Of a DNA stretch of 40,643 nt, positions 18,570-26,314 are shown piece by piece. The number at the start of each line of letters is the position of its first letter. Position 1 is the stretch's first letter. Source of the DNA: an uncultured Clostridia bacterium (GTDB taxonomy: Bacteria > Bacillota > Clostridia > Oscillospirales > CAG-272); the NCBI GenBank assembly GCA_944384525.1, contig CALWTR010000018.1, positions 1 through 40,643 on the forward strand, written 5' to 3'. The position numbers and the translations under genes were made by a program. Below the pieces are notes generated by a model. It was not told the DNA's origin and made no database searches. It saw only the letters and a program-made list of their open reading frames with translations.

Positions 18570-18611
18570 AAAATATATTTAAGCTGCTCAGGCAACATTT
18601 TGATAAAATGC

Positions 18612-18641
18612 TTGCAATTTGAGCAGAGTTTGTGATATAAT
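18612..18641 (+). promoter_or_regulatory. sigma-A promoter of the yggS-sepF unit
   Basis: TTGCAA (18612-18617), 18-nt spacer, TATAAT (18636-18641), 54 nt before the yggS ATG. Confidence 0.75.
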
Positions 18642-18694
18642 AGGGCGTACAAATATAATATGTTTGCCGCAGGTCGGCAAGAAAATCATCAAAT

Positions 18695-19408
18695 ATGGAA
18701 TCATACAGTTACGTTGAGCGGAATTTTTTATCGCTCAAAGAGGATATTGAAAAAATAAGCCGTTCCGCCGGCAGGCAGTGTCCGATCCTGGTGTGTGTGA
18801 CGAAAAGCGCGGACGACGGGGAGGTACTCAGCCTGCTTGCCTCGGGCGCCTCGGATATCGCGGAAAATCGGCCCCAGATGTTTGCCGCAAGGCATAAGCT
18901 TGCCGCAGATAACGGATACGGCAATATAAGAATGCATTTGATAGGCTCTCTTCAGACCAATAAGGTCAAACTCGTTGTTCCGTTTGCCGAGCTCATACAT
19001 TCGCTCGACAGCGACAAGCTCGCGCGCCACATAGATGCGGAGGCAGGAGCAGAGGGAAAAACGACCGACGTTCTGATAGAAATAAACAGCTCAAGAGAGA
19101 CTCAGAAGGGAGGGGTACTCCCGGAGGACGCCGAGAGGCTTGCGGAACTTGTGAGATCTCTTCCGAACATACGTTTGAGGGGGGTAATGACCATGGGCGC
19201 ATTCTCTGAATGCGAGGAGGATTATCGTGCGCCTTTCCGTACCACCGCTGCCGTCTGCAGGAAAATGCTCCTCGACGGATTCATCGAGGGGGGAGAACCG
19301 GTCATTTCAATGGGCATGAGCGGAAGCTACCGCGTTGCAATAGAAGAAGGCGCGACTATCATACGCGTCGGAAGAAAACTCTTTTGTAAGGAGACAGGAA
19401 ATGTTTGA
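18695..19408 (+). CDS. YggS/YlmE-family PLP-binding homeostasis protein
   Basis: 237 aa, normal for the family. It is a single TIM barrel like the N-terminal domain of alanine racemase. The PLP lysine is in CVTKSADD (about residue 35). Further marks are AENRPQ, MHLIGSLQTNKVK and the phosphate-binding end SMGMSGSYRVAIEEGATIIRVG. The family keeps the pyridoxal phosphate pool balanced and has no known catalytic turnover. The ribosome binding site is weak. The gene overlaps sepF by 8 bp, the usual Firmicutes arrangement (ylmE-ylmF), tying its expression to cell division. Confidence 0.95.
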   Translation: MESYSYVERNFLSLKEDIEKISRSAGRQCPILVCVTKSADDGEVLSLLASGASDIAENRPQMFAARHKLAADNGYGNIRMHLIGSLQTNKVKLVVPFAELIHSLDSDKLARHIDAEAGAEGKTTDVLIEINSSRETQKGGVLPEDAERLAELVRSLPNIRLRGVMTMGAFSECEEDYRAPFRTTAAVCRKMLLDGFIEGGEPVISMGMSGSYRVAIEEGATIIRVGRKLFCKETGNV

Positions 19409-19856
19409 TTTTTTGAAAAATAAGTTTCCGCTTAACAAGCCGAGATCTGCGGAATCCGAGATCACTTTCATACCTTTTGAAGATGAGCATAGTGAGCCGG
19501 TCGTAAGAAAACAAGACAATATTTCAGAGGTGGATAACGAAATGAATACTTCATTCAAGCCCGCACAGGACAGAAATGTAAACGCAAACAACATAGAGCT
19601 CAAGGTGGTAAAGCCCGAGGAATTCTCAGAGGTCAGCACGGTCGCCGATTACCTGATCGAGGGCTCGACGGTAGTGCTCAATGTGGAGTCGCTCGCCAAG
19701 GACGTTGCACGCAGAATGCTTGATTTCCTGAACGGCGTCACTTATTCGGTCGACGGGCAGATAAAAAAGGTAGCGGTAAATACCTATATCCTTACCCCGT
19801 CGAGCGTTGACGTTACTGAAGACGAGGACGAGAAGCAGGGGCTTGTGACAGAGTAA
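19401..19856 (+). CDS. sepF: cell division protein SepF
   Basis: 151 aa. The N-terminal amphipathic membrane-binding segment (MFDFLKNKF) is followed by a linker and the compact SepF core at about 58-135 (VVKPEEFSEVSTVADYLIEG; VARRMLDFLNGVTYSVDG; ILTPSSVDV). SepF polymerises and links FtsZ to the membrane at the septum. AAGGAGA precedes the ATG inside the yggS end. The acidic tail after residue 138 is variable in the family. Confidence 0.97.
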   Translation: MFDFLKNKFPLNKPRSAESEITFIPFEDEHSEPVVRKQDNISEVDNEMNTSFKPAQDRNVNANNIELKVVKPEEFSEVSTVADYLIEGSTVVLNVESLAKDVARRMLDFLNGVTYSVDGQIKKVAVNTYILTPSSVDVTEDEDEKQGLVTE

Positions 19857-19873
19857 GCGGTATAGCGCCGCGC

Positions 19874-19897
19874 CGCCACCGGTTTGAGCCGGTGGCG
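19874..19897 (+). terminator. hairpin between sepF and yggT
   Basis: 9-bp GC-rich stem (19874-19882 with 19889-19897) followed by TTATTC. The T run is imperfect, so it may only partly terminate and adjust expression of the downstream genes. Confidence 0.6.
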
Positions 19898-19938
19898 TTA
19901 TTCTCATAAGGTGCCGTGAGCACATAAAGGAGCTTCGA

Positions 19939-20214
19939 TTGGAGACTGTATTTTTTATAGCTGCAAAACTCGTTGCGGTGATTTTGTCGATCGTCTCGAC
20001 CGGATTGCTCGTCAGAGCTATCTTATCATTTTCGGAGGAGCTCTCTCAGTCCAGCATCAATTATTACGCCTACCTTATAACGGAGCCATTTGTGGCGCCC
20101 GTCAGAATGATCCTGTATAAATACAATATAGGCGTTGATTCTATGTTCGATATACCTTTTATCACTACATGCGTGATAATAATGGTACTGAGGATGTTTT
20201 TGCCGGTCATATAA
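19939..20214 (+). CDS. YggT-family membrane protein
   Basis: 91 aa with two hydrophobic segments (about 4-28 and 68-90) around the signature ITEPFVAPVRMIL. The start is TTG at 19939, fixed by AAAGGAG six nt upstream. Proteins of this family sit next to sepF in many Gram-positives and are linked to membrane organisation during division; the molecular role is unknown. It lies 12 bp upstream of lspA. Confidence 0.9.
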   Translation: METVFFIAAKLVAVILSIVSTGLLVRAILSFSEELSQSSINYYAYLITEPFVAPVRMILYKYNIGVDSMFDIPFITTCVIIMVLRMFLPVI

Positions 20215-20226
20215 GGAGGTGGGACA

Positions 20227-20736
20227 GTGAGGCTCGTTTCCCGCAGAAACGGACTTATATATCTTGCGGTCGCTGCGGTAGGTATCGCAGTCGATCAGAT
20301 ATCCAAATTTCTGGCGTCCGAGTACCTTGAGCCAAAGGGCTCGGTCCCGATATGGGACGGCGTTCTGCGCCTGACTTACGTTGAGAATACAGGCGCGGCG
20401 TTTGGGATGCTTTCCGACAGCCGTTGGGTATTTATGCTTATTTCTACGATCGCGATAATCGCGCTGTCCGCATACCTGTGTCTTACCCCGGAGACGGATC
20501 CGGTGACCGGCGTGTTCATTTCCATGATAGTGTCGGGCGGGATAGGAAATATGATAGATCGTATCGCTCTCGGATATGTGGTCGATTTTATAGATTTTGA
20601 GCTGATAGATTTTTATGTTTTCAACATAGCTGATTCACTTGTATGCGTCGGTGCATTTCTGCTCCTTATAGTCATGGTGCGCGACATTATCAGGGAGGAA
20701 AAAAGGAAGCGTGCCGGCGGGAGCGGCGAGGTATGA
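20227..20736 (+). CDS. lspA: lipoprotein signal peptidase (signal peptidase II)
   Basis: 169 aa, four transmembrane helices. The start is GTG, set by AAGGAGG nine nt upstream. Conserved blocks are DQISK, ENTGAAFGML, GGIGNMIDRI and VFNIADS; the Asp in NMIDR and in NIADS are the aspartyl dyad. It cleaves prolipoproteins before the lipidated Cys at the outer face of the membrane; the solute-binding lipoprotein in this window is a likely client. The stop overlaps the next start (ATGA), coupling translation. Confidence 0.97.
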   Translation: MRLVSRRNGLIYLAVAAVGIAVDQISKFLASEYLEPKGSVPIWDGVLRLTYVENTGAAFGMLSDSRWVFMLISTIAIIALSAYLCLTPETDPVTGVFISMIVSGGIGNMIDRIALGYVVDFIDFELIDFYVFNIADSLVCVGAFLLLIVMVRDIIREEKRKRAGGSGEV

Positions 20737-21668
20737 CCTATATTGTGACCGGCAGTGAGGCAGGCAAGCGGCTCGATGCGGCGGCGGCCTCTCTTTCCGG
20801 GCTCTCCAGATCTGCATCGGAGCGTCTCATTTCGGACGGACGAGTGCTTTTGAACGGCGTCTGTGCCGGGAAGAAGACTGCTGTTCGTGAGGGTGACCTG
20901 ATCGATATAGAGATACCGGAGCCGGAGGAGATCGATGTAGCCGCAGAGGATATCCCGCTCGACATTGTCTATGAGGACGGCGATATAATAGTAATAAACA
21001 AACCCAGCGGGATGGTCGTACATCCCGCCCCAGGAAATTACAGCGGAACATTAGTCAATGCACTGCTGTATCATTGCAGGGGCTCGCTTTCAGGCGTAAA
21101 CGGAGAGCTGAGGCCGGGGATAGTTCACAGGATAGACAAGGATACCAGCGGTCTGCTTGTCGCGGCTAAGAACGACGCCGCTCACCGAGGCCTTGCGGAA
21201 CAGCTTGAGGGGCACAGGATAAGAAGGGAATACCGTGCACTCGTTATAGGCGGTTTTTCCTCGGACAGCGGAACGATAGATCTCCCGATAGGTCGGCATC
21301 CGGTCGACAGAAAAAAGATGGCGGTTATCACAGGCGCCGGAAAGGCTAGAGATGCCGTGACGCATTACAGCGTTCTCGAGAGGTTCGGGCAGGTCACATA
21401 TCTTTCGCTCCGCCTTGAGACGGGAAGAACGCATCAGATAAGAGTGCATATGTCGTATACAGGGCACCCTCTGCTCGGGGACAGGGTGTATTCTCAGCAT
21501 CCCTGCGCTTTTGAAAGGCGGCATCCGGAACTGTTCGACGGACAGATGCTCCATGCAGTCAAACTCTCCTTCCTACATCCGAGGACGGGAGAGGCAATGG
21601 AATTTTCCTGTCCGCTTCCGGACAATTTTTTAAGGGCGCTTGAACTTTTAAAGCATGAGAATCTCTGA
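20733..21668 (+). CDS. RluA/RluD-family 23S rRNA pseudouridine synthase
   Basis: 311 aa from the ATG at 20733, which overlaps the lspA stop. The N-terminal S4 RNA-binding domain covers about 12-75 (KRLDAAAASLSGLSRSASER). The catalytic domain has HRIDKDTSGLL with the catalytic Asp, and RTHQIRVHMSYTGHPLLGD. It isomerises uridines in rRNA. The position after lspA is conserved in Firmicutes (ylyB). Which uridines are modified cannot be read. Confidence 0.95.
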   Translation: MTYIVTGSEAGKRLDAAAASLSGLSRSASERLISDGRVLLNGVCAGKKTAVREGDLIDIEIPEPEEIDVAAEDIPLDIVYEDGDIIVINKPSGMVVHPAPGNYSGTLVNALLYHCRGSLSGVNGELRPGIVHRIDKDTSGLLVAAKNDAAHRGLAEQLEGHRIRREYRALVIGGFSSDSGTIDLPIGRHPVDRKKMAVITGAGKARDAVTHYSVLERFGQVTYLSLRLETGRTHQIRVHMSYTGHPLLGDRVYSQHPCAFERRHPELFDGQMLHAVKLSFLHPRTGEAMEFSCPLPDNFLRALELLKHENL

Positions 21669-21714
21669 ATTTACAAACAATTGTTTGCATATATATTTTT
21701 TAGTGATAAAAAAA

Positions 21715-21746
21715 CCGCGAGCCATATCGGCTCGCGGGATTTTTTT
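21715..21746. terminator. bidirectional terminator between convergent genes
   Basis: Perfect 9-bp stem (21715-21723 with 21729-21737), loop ATATC, an A run before and a T run after. It serves both the rluD-type gene and the leftward fucosidase operon. Confidence 0.92.
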
Positions 21747-21789
21747 TATTAATCTTTTGATCTGCAACGTGACATCGTGAGCTTGTTCG

Positions 21790-23208
21790 TTATTTGCCGA
21801 AAGACGGTATCTCACGTCCGTAATGCACTCCCAGATAGCGAAGTATAGGAGCACATCTGGAGCTTGTCACCTCGATGCGTATCGTGTCACTGCGGGTGAT
21901 AGGCAGGCGGCAGATCTTTTTATGGCCGACTGTCGTGCCGAGGTATACGGGCTTGTTGCTGTCTTTTGTATAAACAGAAAAGCTCTCTATCCTTTGTCCC
22001 ATGGAGATGTCCTCCATAAGAGTTATATAATTGAAACTGCGCTCTTCCGGAAATTTTACGGTAATGACCGCATTTTCTTCCGATGCGGTTACTGAGGTAT
22101 TGCCGCTGTCCTTCAGCGCATCCGCTTTAATTTCGGGACAGGACGGACCGCCTACTGTTATCTCCGCATCTGAGGCCAGATTTTCTGAGAATACGGAGCG
22201 GATGAACTCTCCTATCTCGCGGAGCCGGTTAAGATCCGGATCGCTTATCCTGCCGTGCCTGTCCGGCGGGATGTTCAGAAGCAGAGCGGCATTTCCGCCT
22301 ACGGCGGAGAGATAGATATTGAGTAGCTCATCGAGATTGCGTACCTTGTCATCCTCAGAGCTGTGATAAAACCAACCCGGTCTTATCGATGTGTCGACCT
22401 CACAGGGGTACCAGATCAGGCGAGGCTCATCTCTGAGAGCCTCTCTGCTGCCGAGGTCTACGGTCTTTGAATTTATATTGCGTAGCCTTGCCGCGTCCTC
22501 CTCGTCTTGCTGTGAGAGTGACGCAACTATCTCGGCTTTTGAGAGTCGGGCCGGTACAACGCTCCACTCTGACGGGCGGGTCTTACCAGCCTCGTTGCCG
22601 CACCAGCGGACGTCCGGCCCGCTTATGGATATAACGGCTCCGGGCTGTTTTTCCCTTACGAAGGAATAGAATCTCTGCCAGTCATATATCTGTTTTTTGC
22701 CGTTCGGTCCCTCTCCGCACGCCCCGTCAAACCATACACAAAACACGTCACCGTAGTTTGAGAGCAGTTCGTCGAGCTGAGCTATGAAATAATCGTTATA
22801 TTTATCGCTGCCGTACAGAGGACAGTTCCTGTCCCAGGGCGAGAGATATACTCCGAATTTCATTCCGTATTTGCGGCAGCTCTCAGAGAGAAGTTTTACG
22901 ATGTCCTTTCCGAACGGGGAGTGCATGACATTATAGTCTGTCGTCTTTGTATCCCACAGACAAAAACCGTCGTGGTGCTTGGCGGTGAATATGACCGCCT
23001 TCATTTCCGCCGTCTTTGCCGCCGCGACCCACTGATCGGTATCCAGCGCATCCGGTCGGAATACATTCGGGTCGGCGGTTCCGTCGCCCCACTCGCGGTC
23101 GGTGTATGTGTTTGTGCCGTAGTGAAAAAATGCATAGAACTCCAATTCCTGCCAGTTGAGCTGCCGCTCTGACGGGCGTACAGCCGCGAGTCTTTGCGAT
23201 TCAGTCAT
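21790..23208 (-). CDS. GH29 alpha-L-fucosidase
   Basis: 472 aa from the ATG at 23208; AGAGGTG six nt upstream supports it over a GTG three codons earlier. The TIM barrel carries AKHHDGF at 76-82 and the nucleophile Asp161 in VWFDGACG, both GH29 hallmarks, followed by a C-terminal beta-sandwich domain (from about 370). It releases L-fucose from glycans with retention. There is no signal peptide, so it works on intracellular oligosaccharides or leaves by an unseen route. It is 39 bp behind the ABC transporter ATPase in the same direction, so probably in that operon. Confidence 0.94.
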   Translation of the reverse strand: MTESQRLAAVRPSERQLNWQELEFYAFFHYGTNTYTDREWGDGTADPNVFRPDALDTDQWVAAAKTAEMKAVIFTAKHHDGFCLWDTKTTDYNVMHSPFGKDIVKLLSESCRKYGMKFGVYLSPWDRNCPLYGSDKYNDYFIAQLDELLSNYGDVFCVWFDGACGEGPNGKKQIYDWQRFYSFVREKQPGAVISISGPDVRWCGNEAGKTRPSEWSVVPARLSKAEIVASLSQQDEEDAARLRNINSKTVDLGSREALRDEPRLIWYPCEVDTSIRPGWFYHSSEDDKVRNLDELLNIYLSAVGGNAALLLNIPPDRHGRISDPDLNRLREIGEFIRSVFSENLASDAEITVGGPSCPEIKADALKDSGNTSVTASEENAVITVKFPEERSFNYITLMEDISMGQRIESFSVYTKDSNKPVYLGTTVGHKKICRLPITRSDTIRIEVTSSRCAPILRYLGVHYGREIPSFGK

Positions 23209-23247
23209 CCAAATCACCTCTCAGTAATTTATTGAGCGGACGCAATA

Positions 23248-24081
23248 TCAAAGCACTGCGTTAAGAAATTGCTTTGTTCTGGGGTTCTGCGGATTGTCGA
23301 ATATCTCAGCCGGCGTGCCCTGTTCTGCGATCTTGCCGCCGTCCATGAACAGGATCCTGTCCGCGACTTCGCGGGCAAAGCCCATTTCATGAGTTACTAT
23401 TACCATTGTCATTCCGTCATCTGCAAGGTTTTTAATAAGGTCAAGCACTTCTCCTACCATCTCCGGGTCAAGCGCGCTCGTTGGCTCGTCGAAGAGCATG
23501 ACTCTAGGATTCATTGCGAGGGCACGGACGATAGCTATCCTTTGCTTCTGACCTCCGGACAGCGTGGACGGGTATTTGTCTGCCTTTTCTTCAAGGCCGA
23601 TACGCTTGAGCAAAGCCATTGCCCGCTCTCTCGCCTCTTCCTTTATCTTGGCTACAGAGGTGTTCATGTTTTTGAACTCCTCGCGCGCTCCTTTGGAGAA
23701 CAGCGCCTTTATACGCGCTTTCATTATCCGGCTCTTGCCGAGGCAGACCGGGGCGAGCATGATGTTTTCTATGACCGTCATATTATTGAAGAGGTTGAAG
23801 GCCTGGAACACCATGCCGATGTGTTCGCGGTGTTTGTTGATATCTACCCTCATGTCCGCAATGTTGACACCGTCAAAGTACACCGCACCGTCTGTCGGAT
23901 CCTCCATGCAGTTCAGACAGCGGAGAAAAGTAGATTTCCCGCTTCCGGACGGTCCTATGATAGCGACCTTTTCCCCCTCGTGTATGACCTCGTCTATATG
24001 GTCGAGGACGAGGAGCGAGCCGTATTTTTTGGTGAGGCCCTTTGCCTCTATCATTACGTTTTGGTTATGCGTGTCTGTCAC
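23248..24081 (-). CDS. amino-acid-type ABC transporter ATP-binding protein
   Basis: 277 aa from the GTG at 24081 (AGGAGG ten nt upstream); a TTG at 24090 is an alternative, and both overlap the permease end. Walker A GPSGSGKS, signature LSGGQKQR, Walker [15 protein letters not shown] and the switch His in THEMGFA are intact. It powers the polar-amino-acid transporter encoded with it. Compared with the usual ~240 aa of GlnQ-type ATPases, there is an extra basic helical stretch of about 30 residues after [12 protein letters not shown], between the Q-loop and the signature. Confidence 0.94.
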   Translation of the reverse strand: MTDTHNQNVMIEAKGLTKKYGSLLVLDHIDEVIHEGEKVAIIGPSGSGKSTFLRCLNCMEDPTDGAVYFDGVNIADMRVDINKHREHIGMVFQAFNLFNNMTVIENIMLAPVCLGKSRIMKARIKALFSKGAREEFKNMNTSVAKIKEEARERAMALLKRIGLEEKADKYPSTLSGGQKQRIAIVRALAMNPRVMLFDEPTSALDPEMVGEVLDLIKNLADDGMTMVIVTHEMGFAREVADRILFMDGGKIAEQGTPAEIFDNPQNPRTKQFLNAVL

Positions 24082-24877
24082 TTCTGGCAAGCCTCCTCTC
24101 CATAAGCTTTATAAGACCGGCTATGATCGCAACGATCACTATATATATCAGAGCCATGACCAGGTAAGGCATCATGTATTCGTAAGAGTTACTGCCCTGA
24201 TACTGGAACGCGTTCGTTATATCGACTGCTCCGACGTAGCCGACCACAGCCGTCTCCTTTATCAGTGCTATGAATTCGTTTCCCATAGTGGGAAGGATGT
24301 TTTTTATCGCCTGAGGGACAACGACCTTCAGCATCGAAGTGGAGAAGGGGAGCCCTAGAGCGCGTGCCGCCTCAAGCTGTCCGGGATCTACCGAGTTTAT
24401 ACCTCCGCGCATTATTTCCGAGATATACGCGCCGCTGTTGAGTCCGAATATTATGACGCACGCGTTGACCGGCGGCATTGAGAGGCGCATCAGCGGGAAG
24501 AGTATGTAGTATCCGACCAGAAGCTGGACAACTATCGGCGTGCCGCGGAAGAGAGCTACGTAAAAGGTGCAGACCTTGTGCGCGTAGCGCGTCAGCTTCT
24601 TATATGGCGGTATTACCTTTATAACAGCTATGAGCGTACCTATAAGTATACCGATAAGAAGTCCCAAAACGGCAATGATCGCCGTGTTCTTCATACCGGT
24701 TATCAAGCGTCTGTAACCGTTATTGGTTATAAAATAGTTATAGAATATATCCCATTTTTTTGCAAAACGGAATTCCGTGTATACATTAGCGGCAATAAGA
24801 ACTATGATCGCTGCAAGAGCCGCTATTACGAGTATATCTACCCAATGCCTGGCGAAAAATTTTTTTGTTTTTTCCAT
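24065..24877 (-). CDS. amino-acid-type ABC transporter permease
   Basis: 270 aa from the ATG at 24877, chosen because AAGGAA sits five nt upstream. About five to six transmembrane helices are seen, plus the HisM/GlnP-type signature ([30 protein letters not shown], the EAA loop that docks on the ATPase). The family imports polar amino acids. It lies 111 bp after the binding-protein gene, separated by a stable hairpin, and overlaps the ATPase gene. Confidence 0.95.
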   Translation of the reverse strand: MEKTKKFFARHWVDILVIAALAAIIVLIAANVYTEFRFAKKWDIFYNYFITNNGYRRLITGMKNTAIIAVLGLLIGILIGTLIAVIKVIPPYKKLTRYAHKVCTFYVALFRGTPIVVQLLVGYYILFPLMRLSMPPVNACVIIFGLNSGAYISEIMRGGINSVDPGQLEAARALGLPFSTSMLKVVVPQAIKNILPTMGNEFIALIKETAVVGYVGAVDITNAFQYQGSNSYEYMMPYLVMALIYIVIVAIIAGLIKLMERRLARSDRHA

Positions 24878-24942
24878 ATCAGTTCCTTCTCGGAGCAAAA
24901 ATGCGCCTGATGGACAGGCAGCTCCGGGTCATCTTTTACATA

Positions 24943-24980
24943 GACAAAACACGGAGAGCCGCCCCTCCGTGTTTTGTGTC
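24943..24980 (-). terminator. intercistronic stem-loop between binding protein and permease
   Basis: A 13- to 14-bp stem (24943-24956 with 24965-24978) with a GC-rich loop. On the minus strand it is followed by CTATG rather than a clean T run. Such stem-loops after a binding-protein gene often protect the upstream mRNA or reduce readthrough, giving more binding protein than permease. Confidence 0.6.
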
Positions 24981-24988
24981 TTCAAACG

Positions 24989-25906
24989 TCAGTTTGCCGC
25001 GTTGACGTTCTTTACTATCGCTTTTGCAGGACCTTCGTCTATAATGACGTATTTTATATTGCCGTTAAGTATATTGTTTGTTGCAAGCGCGCCGCTCGTG
25101 TATCCTGTGGTCGTGAAATCAAAGCCGTCAAAGCCCCATTCCGCATCGCCCTCGCAGTATTTCTGACCGGTAGTTCCGTTCTGTACGCCGACGACAACAT
25201 CTGAGCCGAGAGATTTGAGTATGTTCTCGACATCCTCTTTTGTCTGGCAGTTGTCGAACGTGGTGTCGTCAGCCGCGGTGATGATCATCTGTGCCGCACT
25301 GTAATAAGAGGTGGAGAAGTCGAGTATCTCCTTGCGGACGTCGCTCACGGTAAGACCTGCCGCTGCAACGTCGCAGACGCCGCCCTGTACCGTGTGGGAT
25401 GTGCCGTCCTCATCCTCATAGCTTCCGCCTGCCGCAGAAACTGAGAGGCAGACTGCGTCGAACTCCATGTTGTTTATGTAGAGCTCCTTGCCGATCTTCT
25501 GAGCGAAGAGAGACATGATCTCCATATCGATACCGTAGTAGTTGTCGCCGACCATGTACTCAAAAGGCTCGAATGCAGCGTTGGTCGCAACTATGAGCTG
25601 GGATCCGTCTGTTTTCATTTCGGCAGCGGAGGTAACGGGAGTAGGAGTGCCGTCGCCGAAGTACTTATTAACGATCTCATCAAACTTTCCGTTTGCCTTG
25701 ATCTCTTCCATAAAGGAGTTGATCTGGTTGAGGAGCTCAGTATCGCCCTTGCGTACCGCAAATGCGTAATCCTCCTCGGTGAGCTTTATGTCAACGACCT
25801 TTACTACGTCGCCGCCATTGTTATCATCCCCGCCGCATGATGCAAGAACGAACATCGTTCCGAAAACCATGCTGAGAGCGAGGAGCGCAGATATAACTTT
25901 CTTCAT
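24989..25906 (-). CDS. ABC transporter solute-binding lipoprotein, apparently circularly permuted
   Basis: 305 aa from the ATG at 25906 (GAGG upstream); an earlier in-frame start lacks a site and a signal. Lipobox LASC with the lipidated Cys24. Residues about 38-85 (LTEEDYAFAVRKGDTELL through IVNKYFGDG) are what normally forms the C-terminus of polar-amino-acid binding proteins. A linker at about 86-103 then leads into the normal N-terminus (LIVATNAAFEPFEY), the rest of the fold (GIDMEIMS; AAAGLTVSD; VVVGVQNGTTGQ; VIIDEGPAKAIVKN), and the protein stops where that last segment would have come. It should capture an amino acid outside the membrane and pass it to the permease. Confidence 0.92.
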   Translation of the reverse strand: MKKVISALLALSMVFGTMFVLASCGGDDNNGGDVVKVVDIKLTEEDYAFAVRKGDTELLNQINSFMEEIKANGKFDEIVNKYFGDGTPTPVTSAAEMKTDGSQLIVATNAAFEPFEYMVGDNYYGIDMEIMSLFAQKIGKELYINNMEFDAVCLSVSAAGGSYEDEDGTSHTVQGGVCDVAAAGLTVSDVRKEILDFSTSYYSAAQMIITAADDTTFDNCQTKEDVENILKSLGSDVVVGVQNGTTGQKYCEGDAEWGFDGFDFTTTGYTSGALATNNILNGNIKYVIIDEGPAKAIVKNVNAAN

Positions 25907-25960
25907 AATATTATCCTCATTTCCGGGCCGTTTTGTAACGGCTCCTTTGTCAGTGCTATT

Positions 25961-25989
25961 ATTATACAATTTTATACATGAATTGTCAA
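25961..25989 (-). promoter_or_regulatory. consensus sigma-A promoter of the ABC transporter/fucosidase operon
   Basis: On the minus strand: exact TTGACA (25989-25984), 17-nt spacer, exact TATAAT (25966-25961). The leader is about 50 nt. Confidence 0.9.
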
Positions 25990-26178
25990 TAGTTTTTCAC
26001 AAATAATATATTTTTAGCGAATATATTTATTATTACTGATTTTTGTGCCGATATATTGTATAAAATATACTAAATAATGACTTCAAATATCGAATTTTAC
26101 AAAACTCAACCATCTTTTTATCAGAGTATCACGGCAAAAGTGCAGGCTTGTAAAATAAATATACGCGTTATTAAATGA

Positions 26179-26196
26179 ATAATTATGCATAATTAT
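26179..26196. promoter_or_regulatory. 18-bp perfect palindrome in the divergent intergenic region
   Basis: ATAATTATG-CATAATTAT is fully self-complementary and also part of a tandem repeat of the 10-mer ATAATTATGC (26179-26198). It sits 24 nt before the -35 of the ABC-F gene and 190 nt upstream of the transporter promoter. A regulator site is possible; the rest of 25990-26219 is AT-rich with no gene seen. Confidence 0.5.
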
Positions 26197-26219
26197 GCAA
26201 AGCTCAAACCAAATATGTA

Positions 26220-26248
26220 TTGCAATCAAACGTGATTTGATATATAAT
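26220..26248 (+). promoter_or_regulatory. sigma-A promoter of the ABC-F gene
   Basis: TTGCAA (26220-26225), 17-nt spacer, TATAAT (26243-26248). The roughly 60-nt leader contains a 7-bp hairpin, TGTCCGG/CCGGACA (26269-26286). Confidence 0.82.
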
Positions 26249-26314
26249 ATATATGTAATATGAAAAAATGTCCGGCGTTCCGGACAAGTAAACACGAAAT
26301 TATCGGGGTATCAG

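Noticed and set aside
21674-21687. 14-bp palindrome CAAACAATTGTTTG after the rluD-type gene
   Set aside because: Lies between convergent genes next to a clear terminator; no reason to call it an operator.
26083-26295. 70-codon minus-strand frame in the AT-rich divergent region
   Set aside because: Overlaps the ABC-F promoter, no ribosome binding site, composition typical of AT-rich noncoding DNA.
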